Shown piece by piece: positions 36,964 to 45,816 of a DNA stretch of 64,000 bases (the stretch's first letter is position 1; each line of letters begins with the position of its first letter). Source of the DNA: Lutimonas halocynthiae (GTDB taxonomy: Bacteria > Bacteroidota > Bacteroidia > Flavobacteriales > Flavobacteriaceae). The stretch lies in the NCBI RefSeq assembly GCF_030409835.1, contig NZ_JAUFQO010000003.1, forward strand, positions 62,001 through 126,000, given 5' to 3'. Under the pieces are notes generated by a model. That model did not search any database and was not told where the DNA came from. It worked only from the letters and a program-made list of their open reading frames with translations. The position numbers were made by a program, and so were the translations under genes.

Positions 36964-37554
36964 ATGAAAAAATTCAAAATTTATTTTATTGCAATCGCAG
37001 CAATTATGTTGTTTAGCACTAACTCTTTTGCTCAGGAAAAAGCAGAAAGAAGAGAGGCACGTGAAAAATCGGAGCAAGTTACAATGCAAGGAACTGTTTC
37101 AGCCATCAACAAGGAAACAAGAGAAATCACTTTAATGTCTAAAGAAGGTGGCTTGGTTACTTTGACCGCTGGAGAAGAAATTGAACGATTTGACGAGATC
37201 GCGGTTGATGATGTAATGCAGTTTGATTATTATACATACATCAAAGCCGAATTTAGAGATCCTACGGCTGAAGAATTAGCTGAGCCTGTTCAAATAATGG
37301 CAGAAGGTGGAAAAGCCCCTGAAGGCATGGATCCAGCCGCTGTTATAGGTGCAATCGTAAAAGCTGTTGTGACGATAGAGGTTTTGAACAGACCTAATAT
37401 GGTAGCAACTGTTAAAGGACCAAATGGAAACTATGTTTCTATCCCTATGGAAGATGAAAAGTTAATCACTGAATTAAAAATAGGTGAAGTATTTATTCTT
37501 ACCTATGCTGAAGCAATGGCAGTCTCTTTAGAGAAAATATCAGTTACTGAATAG
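36964..37554 (+). CDS. small exported protein of unknown function
   Basis: 196 residues. A clear Sec signal (cleavage after SFAQ, about residue 24) is followed by a charged stretch (EKAERREAREKSEQ) and a beta-rich core (MQGTVSAINKETREITLMS) that looks like an OB-like or SH3-like barrel. I do not recognise the family. It is 46 nt upstream of an outer-membrane-protein gene on the same strand and is probably cotranscribed. Confidence 0.7.
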   Translation: MKKFKIYFIAIAAIMLFSTNSFAQEKAERREAREKSEQVTMQGTVSAINKETREITLMSKEGGLVTLTAGEEIERFDEIAVDDVMQFDYYTYIKAEFRDPTAEELAEPVQIMAEGGKAPEGMDPAAVIGAIVKAVVTIEVLNRPNMVATVKGPNGNYVSIPMEDEKLITELKIGEVFILTYAEAMAVSLEKISVTE

Positions 37555-37578
37555 AAACTAATTAGTGAAAATTGATAA

Positions 37579-37651
37579 AAAAACACATAGTAAAAGGAAG
37601 ATGAATAATCAATGTAATCATAGATTAGGCTTCTTTTTACTATGTGTTTTT
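37579..37651 (+). promoter_or_regulatory. 17-bp perfect inverted repeat enclosing the start codon of the outer-membrane protein gene
   Basis: AAAAACACATAGTAAAA (37579-37595) and its exact complement (37635-37651) flank a 39-nt loop that holds the AGGAAG ribosome-binding site and ATG 37601. The right arm encodes part of the signal peptide. As RNA this can form a long stem that presents or hides the start site; as DNA it could bind a dimeric regulator. Confidence 0.55.
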
Positions 37652-38530
37652 AGTTTGTTGGTTCAGAACCAATTGTTATCACAGGATCTTGAACCAGGCT
37701 TTTTATCTGCCATGCCCACTGGTAGTAATATTGCCATAGCCTCTTATGGCTATTCACAGGGTGAAATACTGCTCGATAATACCCTTCCTATTGAAGACCT
37801 GAATTCGAAAATGAGTATCATCGGGTTGGGTTATTTCAGAAGTTTTAAATTATTTAATCGATTAGCAAAATTCGATGTGGTTGTCCCCTATGCAATAGGA
37901 GATTATGAAGCCTTGCTTGAAGGTGAAGAAGCCGCTACAACGAAGAATGGTTTTGGTGACCCTTTGGTTCGAATCTCTATGATTCTGATTGGAGTAGATC
38001 CATTAAAGCCCCAGGAATTTTTTAAAAAAGAACAGCAAAAATTCAAACTTGGAGTGGCCCTAAGAGCCAAAGTTCCTTTAGGACAGTATGAGCCCGAAAA
38101 ACTAATAAATCTTGGTGGTAATAGATGGGCATTGAAGGCATCACTTGCAGGTTCGTATACTATAAAAAATAAATTGGTTTTAGAAACCCACGTTTCGGGT
38201 TGGTTTTTTCAAGAAAATGATGATTTTTATGGCGGGAATGTTTCCAAGCAAGCTCCTTTATGGGGGCTTCAGTTTCATGCAACTTATATCTTCAAACCCG
38301 GTATTTGGCTGGCAGCTTCAATCGGTGGGGTTCGCGGAGGTACGACAGAACTTAATGGTGTGGAACAATCGCGTATGAAGAACAATAGATATGGTTTGGC
38401 ATTCGCCTATAGGCTTAATAATAAAAACTCATTAAAAGCCGCTTATACCAATGGGTTATTTACAGTGTCTGGCGCAGATTTCAATACATATCTTATTGCT
38501 TACCAATTCTTATGGTTCGATAAAAAGTAG
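37601..38530 (+). CDS. outer-membrane beta-barrel protein, MetA-pathway (phenol degradation) type
   Basis: 309 residues from ATG 37601; this start has AGGAAG upstream and gives a good signal peptide (cleavage after LLSQ). A GTG at 37565 would add 12 residues before the signal and is less likely. The mature part is rich in amphipathic strands (NIAIASYGYSQGEIL, KFDVVVPYAIGDYE) and fits the MetA-pathway outer-membrane family. The transported substance is unknown. Confidence 0.8.
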   Translation: MNNQCNHRLGFFLLCVFSLLVQNQLLSQDLEPGFLSAMPTGSNIAIASYGYSQGEILLDNTLPIEDLNSKMSIIGLGYFRSFKLFNRLAKFDVVVPYAIGDYEALLEGEEAATTKNGFGDPLVRISMILIGVDPLKPQEFFKKEQQKFKLGVALRAKVPLGQYEPEKLINLGGNRWALKASLAGSYTIKNKLVLETHVSGWFFQENDDFYGGNVSKQAPLWGLQFHATYIFKPGIWLAASIGGVRGGTTELNGVEQSRMKNNRYGLAFAYRLNNKNSLKAAYTNGLFTVSGADFNTYLIAYQFLWFDKK

Positions 38531-38551
38531 CATTAAAATTAAATTTTTATT

Positions 38552-39094
38552 ATGGATAAAGCACTTCAAACAATGATTAACAATATGCCTGAAAAAACGG
38601 GTAAATCTTTAGAAGCATGGCATTCAATATTAAAAACAAAAGGATTTACCAAGCATTCAGAGGGCGTCAATTTTCTTAAGAAGGAATACCAGGTTACACA
38701 TGGTTTTGCCAATACAATTGTTAGCTTATCAAAAGAAGAAAAACAGGATGCAGGAGAATTGGTTAGAAGCCAGTACCAGGGTAAAGAAGCTTTGATTCCT
38801 ATGTATGACTTATTATTGAAAACGATAAAGGGTTTTGGAGATGATATAACAATCACTCCGAAAAAAACAAGTGTAAGTATTGTTAGAAAAAGACAATTTG
38901 CCTTGATTAAACCAGCAACTAAATCAAGAATTGATTTGGGATTAAAACTTAAGGACATACCGATAAAAGGATGTTTAGAGAATTCAGGCCCTTTTGGGAC
39001 GATGTGCACACATCGCATTCAGTTGACTGAGCTCGATCAGATAGATGAAGAAGTGAAGGGATGGTTGCTTGAAGCTTATAAAAGGTCAGTATAG
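38552..39094 (+). CDS. DUF4287 and DUF5655 domain protein
   Basis: 180 residues, two domains. The N-terminal DUF4287 part contains GKSLEAWHSILK and a helical VTHGFANTIV segment. The C-terminal DUF5655 part has RKRQFALIKPATKSRIDLGLK-type text, a fold found in proteins linked to nucleic acid or transport chemistry. No signal peptide. It is 21 nt after the outer-membrane gene. Function unknown. Confidence 0.8.
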   Translation: MDKALQTMINNMPEKTGKSLEAWHSILKTKGFTKHSEGVNFLKKEYQVTHGFANTIVSLSKEEKQDAGELVRSQYQGKEALIPMYDLLLKTIKGFGDDITITPKKTSVSIVRKRQFALIKPATKSRIDLGLKLKDIPIKGCLENSGPFGTMCTHRIQLTELDQIDEEVKGWLLEAYKRSV

Positions 39095-39128
39095 GTTTTT
39101 GGGGAAAACTACTGAAAGTGTCATTGAC

Positions 39129-40064
39129 TTAGCCATAAAATTTACCAGATCTAGTAGTCTCTGAAGGATATTCTCCAAATAACAATCTGTAATCAGAGGC
39201 AAATTTGCCAGAATGCCAAAATCCTATTTGATGGGCAGATTCCACTATTTTTTCAAATTTTCCGGTAACGATTAACTTACGCGCCTCATTTAACTTGTAG
39301 TAGTTAATATATTTTTTAGGAGAAATACCCGCGTGTTGGTTGAATGCATATCTTAAATTACGTTCACTAGTTCCCAATTCATTAAGGAGTGATTGCACAT
39401 TTATAGGATTTTCTAAATTGTCATGAATGAACTTTTTTGCCTTTTCAAACACGATCCCTCTACCAAGCCCTATTTTATGTTTCGTATTTGAATCGCCGGA
39501 TAATATTGTTTCAATGATAAGTTTAGGTAAATCAGTTGTAATTATTTCAGTGTCCTTTATTTCATATTTACAGAGGTTATTGATCAATTGACGAATCATT
39601 GAGGCATCTTTTTTGTCAATTTTCAAAGTCTCGTTATTTTTTATGGTCTTGAAAAAATTGAGGTACCCCATTGATGAGACAAACCTCTCCAAAAAGTTAT
39701 TCTCAAAAGTCACAGAAACACCAGAAAAATTAACAGTAGTAATACAGCTATGTTCCATGTTATCTCTTAAAATTCCAAGTGTATTGCCGTTTAATTTCTT
39801 TTTTCTCCAGTATAGACCTTCTTCTAAATTATCTGTCAACAAAAAAGTTGTGAACCCTGAGGCCCCAATACCATTTTGTAAGAGCTTACGATTCATGCTA
39901 TGCTTGTGAATAATTACAGGGCCACATATGATTTGGGTCAACTCTCCTGTAAAAATACCACAATCCATTTGTGAATGCTCAACCAAGTTTGATATACTCA
40001 TCATTTCTTCAAAATGATCAAAACCAGTGAATTTAATCTGGTTTTTTAAAGCATTATTCATCAT
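39129..40064 (-). CDS. AraC-family transcriptional regulator
   Basis: 311 residues. A C-terminal double helix-turn-helix domain occupies about residues 205-305 (LLNELGTSERNLRYAF and AHQIGFWHSGKFASDYR). The N-terminal 200 residues are an unassigned sensor domain. It is divergent from the outer-membrane/DUF3179/sulfatase operon, with only 94 nt between starts and two back-to-back -7 boxes, so that operon is its probable target. Confidence 0.92.
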   Translation of the reverse strand: MMNNALKNQIKFTGFDHFEEMMSISNLVEHSQMDCGIFTGELTQIICGPVIIHKHSMNRKLLQNGIGASGFTTFLLTDNLEEGLYWRKKKLNGNTLGILRDNMEHSCITTVNFSGVSVTFENNFLERFVSSMGYLNFFKTIKNNETLKIDKKDASMIRQLINNLCKYEIKDTEIITTDLPKLIIETILSGDSNTKHKIGLGRGIVFEKAKKFIHDNLENPINVQSLLNELGTSERNLRYAFNQHAGISPKKYINYYKLNEARKLIVTGKFEKIVESAHQIGFWHSGKFASDYRLLFGEYPSETTRSGKFYG

Positions 40065-40087
40065 TTCTTGCCGATTTAGGACCTTCT

Positions 40088-40112
40088 CAAAGATAAGTAA
40101 TTTTTACATTTG
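40088..40112. promoter_or_regulatory. back-to-back -7 boxes of the AraC gene and the sulfatase operon
   Basis: CAAAGATA at 40088-40095 is the reverse complement of TATCTTTG and serves the minus-strand AraC gene. TACATTTG at 40105-40112 serves the plus-strand operon. Both are exact TAnnTTTG matches separated by 9 bp. Neither has a clear TTTG -33 element, which is consistent with activator dependence. Confidence 0.6.
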
Positions 40113-40158
40113 TATGTTTTATAATAAATGATTCATACTAACTATTAAATGAAATTTC

Positions 40159-40983
40159 ATGAGAAAAGTGGCATTAAATAACAAAGAAGAAACAAAGGGT
40201 AAGTCTATGTTCTATAATCATATTATGATGCTGGCTCTCTTTATAGGTTTTTTATTCATCAATACGATATCAATTAGAGCGCAGAGTCAAGATGATGAGA
40301 ATACTAAAAAATGGAATTTTGTTGCGGCTCCATATTTGTTACTCCCTACAATGCAAGGGGATGTAGCCATAAATGATATACCTATTGAGGTGGATGCAAG
40401 TACAGGAGATATATTCAATGTATTGGAAGGTGGTTTTATGTTGTTTTTTGAAGCTTCAAATTCGAAATGGGCAGTTAACATGGATATCTTATACATGAAG
40501 TTAGGCGAGACCGGAGAGACACCTATTTTAGGTAGGATTGCTGAACTGGAAATAAAACAATTAGGCCTTACTTTTAACGGTTTATACAGGGTTGCACCAT
40601 GGGCCGAAGTAGGTATTGGTGGAAGATTTAATTCAATTGAACAGTCGGCAGAAATTGCGCCTGGTGAAGTAGCCCTTCCTGGTAGGTTCGTTTCAATGAA
40701 AGAAACTTGGTTTGATCCATTGCTTGTAGCTCGAGTCATGACTAGATTTGATGGGAGTCAATGGAGGTTAGGAATGTTAGCAGATATTGGTGGTTTTGGT
40801 GTTGGATCAGATCTGGCTTGGCAAATAAACCCTTTTGTTGGATACCAGTTTTCTAAACTATTTGAAATTGATTTGGCTTACAGATGGTTGTCAATGGATT
40901 ATGAATCTGGTGCTGATTCTAATTACTTTAAGTATGACATGTTAATTAGCGGACCTGAAATTGGATTTTTGTTTCATTTCTAG
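40159..40983 (+). CDS. outer-membrane protein (predicted beta-barrel)
   Basis: 274 residues. An N-terminal hydrophobic stretch and cleavage site (SIRAQS, about residue 40) indicate export; an alternative start at 40207 gives a shorter, more usual signal peptide. The mature protein has alternating strands and ends in GPEIGFLFHF, a barrel-type C-terminus. It is the first gene of a four-gene unit with the DUF3179 protein, the sulfatase and the LTxxQ protein, and is probably under AraC control. Confidence 0.75.
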   Translation: MRKVALNNKEETKGKSMFYNHIMMLALFIGFLFINTISIRAQSQDDENTKKWNFVAAPYLLLPTMQGDVAINDIPIEVDASTGDIFNVLEGGFMLFFEASNSKWAVNMDILYMKLGETGETPILGRIAELEIKQLGLTFNGLYRVAPWAEVGIGGRFNSIEQSAEIAPGEVALPGRFVSMKETWFDPLLVARVMTRFDGSQWRLGMLADIGGFGVGSDLAWQINPFVGYQFSKLFEIDLAYRWLSMDYESGADSNYFKYDMLISGPEIGFLFHF

Positions 40984-41030
40984 ATATTTTAATAGAAAGA
41001 TTATACATTTGAATATTAAACAATAATTTT

Positions 41031-42203
41031 ATGGAATCATCAACCAAATCGAGTAAAAGCATTAAAATTGTTAGCTATACGCTGCTTTTTTTAGCACTGA
41101 TATCCGCCTTGTCTGGAGTTGTTATCATGACCGATATAGGTCAGATATTTGGCATAGATAAGTCTTGGATCATCTGGTATTTTAGCAATAGAACAATGAT
41201 CCAGGTTATTTCTTTATTGCTTTTTGTTGCAGCTGTATTTTTATTGAACAGAGAGAAGTTTTTAAGTACGAAAGTAATTGTTATTATAGGAGTTTGCTGG
41301 TTGGGTGCCATGGTTGCATCCAAATACCTTACACCTTATTTGATGTTTCGTTCTCAGCAACATGACTCAACTTATATATCAATAGCTGAAGCAACTGATT
41401 ATTTAAATGATGACGACAGGGTATTGGTTGTTGACCATAATGGTGTGCAAAAGGCATATCCGCCAGAGGTTATCTGGCAGGCCCATATCTTTGGAGGTGA
41501 TTTTGGTGGAGAACAGGTTGTTTTTACTTATTGCGTAATGACCAATCTGGCGAGCCCTTATTTGAATGAAATTGATGGGGAAACGGTAGATTTTAAAGTA
41601 TTGGCCCAAGTGAACAACAATCTTTTAATTTGGGACACTAAGAGTGATGAGATTATTCAACAGATAACCCAAAAATGCGAATTTTCTGATTACAAACTTG
41701 ACCCCTTGCCTGTATTAGAAATGACATGGGGAGGATATAAAAAACTATACCCTCAGGGTACCGTCTTATACAAAGCTTGGGATGATGTGGTTGAGAAAAT
41801 GATCGCAGCAGTATTTTCAACTGAAGATACATGGCATGGAGAAGATTGGATGTTCGATACGGCTAATTTAGATGACAAAAGGCTCCCTTCAAAAGAGCAT
41901 GTTATTGGCTATAGAGATGATGATAAAAACGAACAACTTGCTGTAACCAAAACCTATATCAAAAAACATGGCGTTTCTAATTTAAGTGTGGGTGATAAAA
42001 GAATCGCTCTGGTATACTTTCCTGAATACGAAACAATTGTAGCTTTTGACAGAATGAAAGATGGCGTCGAGCTAGAAGTCGACGAAATTGATGTTTTTGG
42101 AAATACGCCAAACCATGGAAAATTAAAAAGAGTTTATATTTACAATAGCGTTCTTTGGGGTGTTTGGGCGGAATATTACCCTGAAACTAAAGTGCTACAA
42201 TAG
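41031..42203 (+). CDS. DUF3179 domain protein with three membrane helices
   Basis: 390 residues. Membrane helices lie near 10-32, 47-70 and 78-98. The periplasmic remainder is a DUF3179 domain (NGVQKAYPPEVIWQAHI, VVFTYCVMTNLASPY, LPSKEHVIGYRDDDKN). In this family the Cys of TYC followed by a cluster of polar residues suggests a redox or metal site, but the role is unknown. The gene lies 47 nt after the outer-membrane gene and 48 nt before the sulfatase gene. Confidence 0.85.
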   Translation: MESSTKSSKSIKIVSYTLLFLALISALSGVVIMTDIGQIFGIDKSWIIWYFSNRTMIQVISLLLFVAAVFLLNREKFLSTKVIVIIGVCWLGAMVASKYLTPYLMFRSQQHDSTYISIAEATDYLNDDDRVLVVDHNGVQKAYPPEVIWQAHIFGGDFGGEQVVFTYCVMTNLASPYLNEIDGETVDFKVLAQVNNNLLIWDTKSDEIIQQITQKCEFSDYKLDPLPVLEMTWGGYKKLYPQGTVLYKAWDDVVEKMIAAVFSTEDTWHGEDWMFDTANLDDKRLPSKEHVIGYRDDDKNEQLAVTKTYIKKHGVSNLSVGDKRIALVYFPEYETIVAFDRMKDGVELEVDEIDVFGNTPNHGKLKRVYIYNSVLWGVWAEYYPETKVLQ

Positions 42204-42251
42204 CCTGTAATTGCAAAACTGAATCACAATAATAATTTAAAATAGTACCTA

Positions 42252-43979
42252 ATGAGAAAGAGTAAATACCAATTGTTGATAATGATTTTAATGTTAATAT
42301 GTGGAAACATGCTAGCACAAAATCAAATTATTCATGATGCTGAATATTACATTATCGAAGCGCAAAATGGAAAAAAATGGGCAGTTGAGGATGGAGATCT
42401 TGATAAGAAACTTGATGAACTCAAAAAACAATATAAGACACCTCCAAACATTGTACATTATATGTGGGATGACCAGCCGCCCATGTCATTTGGAGATCGT
42501 ATTTATCAGAAAATGAGAGGCTATGACACACCTGAATTAAACAAATTGGCTGAGGAAGGGATGATTTTTGCCAGAATGTATACTGAACCAGGTTGCACTC
42601 CTAGTAGGGCAGCTGTCTTAACAGGTCAGAATGCGGTGCGAACAGGTACATATCAAATTGGATTCCCAGTTGAGTACAGTGGTTTTTCAAAAGACAATGT
42701 TACCATTGCTGAAGTATTATCAAAAGCAGGTTACAGAACAGGTTTTTTTGGGAAAACGCACTTAGGAGATGTTGAAGAGTCATATATGCAGAACCAAGGA
42801 TTTGACGAAGCTTTTTGGGCAGTATATAATCAGATAACAAGTTTGTACAACATAAATGGAGAAGCTGCAAATGCCGTTATTAATTATATACCGGAATTGC
42901 TCGCTCCGAATCCTTATAAATTGGATAAAAGTTTTGTAAATAGTAAGTCCTTTGTTTTTTATTTGGAAGGAAAAAAAGGGGAATTGGCCAAAGAATGGCG
43001 GAATGGCTCGCAAGGGATTGAAGATTACAGAGACTTTGATGGAGAATCCAGAAAAAGAGCCTTAAATTTTATTTCGCAAAGTGTAGAGGAAAAGAAACCT
43101 TTCTATGTTGCTTGGTGGCCCTTGATGTATAGTTTTATTCCACAGCCTCAAAAAACCACTTTACAAAGAGGAATGGTTGGAGAAGATTATAATCGTGTGG
43201 TTGAAGTTGATATTGCTGAGTTAAGGGCGAAACTAGAAGAATTAGGTGTGGCTGAAAACACCTTAATTGTGGCTATGGCAGATAACGGCCCTATGACGCA
43301 TAACCCGCCTCCGGGAGCAGGATTGGGTGAAGGAATGTTTACCGGTGGTAAAGGCGATTTTACAGAAGGTGGTATTCGCGTTTGCGCTGCAGCTTTATGG
43401 CCAGGGGTTATAGAGCCTGATGGTGTCTCTGGAGATATGATCTCTATAGCAGACCTATTTACCACATTTGCCAGAATTGCTGGTGCTACTAAATACATTC
43501 CGACTGACAGAATTATTGATGGAATTGATCAAACATCCTTATTGTTTAATGGAGATACCTTTGGTCGACGAGATTATTTATTTGTATACCAAGGTTCAAA
43601 ATTGGCGGCAACTATAAAGGATCAATTTAAAATTCATTGGATTCATAAAGATCCTTCTCAAGCTAACTCAGGCCTTACTTCTGTGATAGATCTTTATAAT
43701 GACCATAGAGAGGTTAGCCCAATGGTCGTTCAGGCTTTTCATATGAAAGAACCTTTTAAAAGAATGAAGGCAAGACATGAGGCCTGGACAGAAAAGTATC
43801 CGAACAGAGAACAGAAGCACGGGATGTCTTATACTGGAATTTCAAATGCCAGACCAGAGACTAAGGCTTTGGCCAATCCGCCTGTAGAAATGAAGGATTT
43901 ACCTTTTGATGTAAATGGATTTGTCAAGTATTATGAGAAATACCCTTACGATCCGAGTGGTGGTGTAGATAAACGTTAG
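42252..43979 (+). CDS. exported arylsulfatase-family sulfatase
   Basis: 575 residues. Signal peptide (cleavage after MLAQ, about residue 23). The sulfatase signature GCTPSRAAVLTG has Cys115, the residue converted to formylglycine by a maturase not seen in this window. NIVHYMWDDQ supplies the N-terminal Asp pair of the metal site; MADNGP and GGKGDFTEGGIRV are further conserved active-site elements. It hydrolyses a sulfate ester in the periplasm or outside the cell; the substrate (arylsulfate or carbohydrate) cannot be read. Third gene of the AraC-linked unit. Confidence 0.93.
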   Translation: MRKSKYQLLIMILMLICGNMLAQNQIIHDAEYYIIEAQNGKKWAVEDGDLDKKLDELKKQYKTPPNIVHYMWDDQPPMSFGDRIYQKMRGYDTPELNKLAEEGMIFARMYTEPGCTPSRAAVLTGQNAVRTGTYQIGFPVEYSGFSKDNVTIAEVLSKAGYRTGFFGKTHLGDVEESYMQNQGFDEAFWAVYNQITSLYNINGEAANAVINYIPELLAPNPYKLDKSFVNSKSFVFYLEGKKGELAKEWRNGSQGIEDYRDFDGESRKRALNFISQSVEEKKPFYVAWWPLMYSFIPQPQKTTLQRGMVGEDYNRVVEVDIAELRAKLEELGVAENTLIVAMADNGPMTHNPPPGAGLGEGMFTGGKGDFTEGGIRVCAAALWPGVIEPDGVSGDMISIADLFTTFARIAGATKYIPTDRIIDGIDQTSLLFNGDTFGRRDYLFVYQGSKLAATIKDQFKIHWIHKDPSQANSGLTSVIDLYNDHREVSPMVVQAFHMKEPFKRMKARHEAWTEKYPNREQKHGMSYTGISNARPETKALANPPVEMKDLPFDVNGFVKYYEKYPYDPSGGVDKR

Positions 43980-44017
43980 GTTTCCGTGAATTAAAATAAT
44001 AATAAAGTTAAAAATAA

Positions 44018-44665
44018 ATGATGATAAGATTGATTTTAAAAAGAACAGCAGTTGCCTTTTTGTTCCTGTTTATGACTACTAGCCAGACTTTTGCCCAGGA
44101 AATGGAAACTGCAGTAGTGAATTTGACGGAAACCCTAAATTTAACTGAAAAACAAGTTGCGCAGGTTCAAACCTTAATGGTTCAGTATCGGGCAAAACTC
44201 GATGGTGTGCTACTCAAGCATGAAGGAGAGGAAGAACCGGATGTTGCTGAAATGATTGGAGAAGTGCGAGACGTCAGGGATGCCTATAGAAAAGACCTGC
44301 AAGAGATTCTCTCTAAAGAGCAGTATGAAGGGTATTTGGCGGCTATTGATTCGGTTTTAACAGATATGTTCAATGACCTTGCTGAAATAAGATTAATGGA
44401 TGTGCAATCAGAGGTAGGCCTTTCAGATGATCAACTGGTCAGTTTAATTCCTATCGTGAGTAAAGGTTTAAAAAGCACCGTTCAGTTATTATTCGAAAAT
44501 GCAGGGGGAAGGCTTTCAGTTCCTAAGAAAATAAAACTAAGTAAGAATGTAAAGAAAATTGAGAAAGAGAGACGGGCTGGTATGGAGACGATTCTGACTC
44601 CAGATCAAATGGTCTTATATGATGCCTTCAAGGAAGAGCAAAAAGCAAATAGGAAAAAGAAATAA
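44018..44665 (+). CDS. exported helical protein with LTxxQ motifs
   Basis: 215 residues. Signal peptide (cleavage after TFAQ, about residue 27). The mature part is helical and charged, with LTEKQ near residue 41 and LTPDQ near 195, the LTxxQ motif of the Spy/CpxP superfamily of periplasmic chaperone-like proteins. It closes the AraC-linked unit, 38 nt after the sulfatase and before a strong terminator. A chaperone or sensing role for the unit is inference. Confidence 0.75.
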   Translation: MMIRLILKRTAVAFLFLFMTTSQTFAQEMETAVVNLTETLNLTEKQVAQVQTLMVQYRAKLDGVLLKHEGEEEPDVAEMIGEVRDVRDAYRKDLQEILSKEQYEGYLAAIDSVLTDMFNDLAEIRLMDVQSEVGLSDDQLVSLIPIVSKGLKSTVQLLFENAGGRLSVPKKIKLSKNVKKIEKERRAGMETILTPDQMVLYDAFKEEQKANRKKK

Positions 44666-44715
44666 AAAGATCGTTTTTTTCTTAAAATAAGTGCCATAGA
44701 AGTATGGCGTAAAAA

Positions 44716-44748
44716 AGTGAACCTATTATGTAGGTTCACTTTTTTTTT
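44716..44748 (+). terminator. Rho-independent terminator of the sulfatase operon
   Basis: Perfect 10-bp stem AGTGAACCTA/TAGGTTCACT (44716-44725 and 44731-44740), loop of 5 nt, preceded by A's and followed by a T run to 44748. Confidence 0.93.
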
Positions 44749-44870
44749 GATTGTATCACTAGATAATTTGCAGTACTATTTAGATCTTGAATATTGCTTT
44801 TTCTTGAGAGAAGCAACGAAAAGATTTTGAATTGTTGATTTATGTCATAAAACAAACTAGTCAAGAAAAC

Positions 44871-44878
44871 TAATTTTG
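44871..44878 (+). promoter_or_regulatory. possible -7 box for the carbonic anhydrase gene
   Basis: TAATTTTG matches TAnnTTTG, 62 nt before the ATG at 44941. No convincing -33 element at 19-21 nt upstream. Confidence 0.4.
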
Positions 44879-44940
44879 TAGCGATATACAGTTAGGTAAA
44901 CTATGAATCAAGTATGCCTATTGATTAAAGCCAAAATACT

Positions 44941-45732
44941 ATGAAGGCAATTGTAAAGGGCCTTTGCTCCTTAATTACGTTGTGCTTATTTTCATGTAAT
45001 ACTGCAGAAAAAAGAGAAGAGGTACATCAAAAAGAAGTACATGATAACTGGAGTTACAATGGGGAAACATCACCAGAACATTGGGCTGAGTTGGAAAAAA
45101 ATTCCGATTGTTCAGGAAAAAGACAATCCCCTATCAATATCATTGATATAAATACTGTTGAAAAAGAAGAACCCATTAGGGCTCTTGATTTTTATTATTC
45201 TCCTTCAACTACTTTGTGCAAGGTTCGTAACAATGGACATTCAATTCAATTTGATTTTGATCCGGGTGACTCTATTGTGTATCATGACACTAATTTTAAT
45301 CTGGTACAGATTCATTTTCATGAACCTTCAGAGCATACATTGAATGGTGTGCGATACCCTATAGAATTTCATTTAGTGCACCAGAGTAATGAAAAAAATT
45401 ATGCCGTTCTTGGGATATTTGGAATTGAAGGAGTAAAGAGTGAGACTATGGAACGAATGGGAAGTTTTTTACCTTTGAAAAAAGGAGAAGAAAAGGAATT
45501 TCACAAGGCTTTTGATCTGTCTCACATATTTCCAGAGAATAAATCTTATTATTCATATGGAGGTTCTTTGACCACACCTCCTTGTTCTGAGAATGTTCAA
45601 TGGATTGTGTTTAAAGAGCCTCATGTTGTATCACATGAAAATGTGCTAAAATTAAAGGCAAATATGCCCTTAGAGAATTACCGTGACGAGCAACCTTTAA
45701 ATGACAGGATTGTTTATCTGCATAGCAAATGA
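44941..45732 (+). CDS. alpha-class carbonic anhydrase, lipoprotein
   Basis: 263 residues. SPII signal with lipobox LFSC (about residue 19). The alpha-CA core has CSGKRQSPINI, zinc ligands His125 and His127 (QIHFHEPSEH) and His144 (EFHLVH), and the GGSLTTPPCSE segment of the active site. It interconverts carbon dioxide and bicarbonate in the periplasm or at the outer membrane. It is a single-gene unit with a promoter-like box at 44871. Confidence 0.96.
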   Translation: MKAIVKGLCSLITLCLFSCNTAEKREEVHQKEVHDNWSYNGETSPEHWAELEKNSDCSGKRQSPINIIDINTVEKEEPIRALDFYYSPSTTLCKVRNNGHSIQFDFDPGDSIVYHDTNFNLVQIHFHEPSEHTLNGVRYPIEFHLVHQSNEKNYAVLGIFGIEGVKSETMERMGSFLPLKKGEEKEFHKAFDLSHIFPENKSYYSYGGSLTTPPCSENVQWIVFKEPHVVSHENVLKLKANMPLENYRDEQPLNDRIVYLHSK

Positions 45733-45816
45733 ATTTTGACCAGCATCAATAATTCGATTGATCTCCATCATTCTTAGCACACGGTTAAATGTTTAGTTTT
45801 AGGTAAATTCTTAAAG

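Noticed and set aside
40159-44665. SusCD-type polysaccharide utilisation locus
   Set aside because: No TonB-dependent SusC, SusD or glycoside hydrolase genes accompany the sulfatase.
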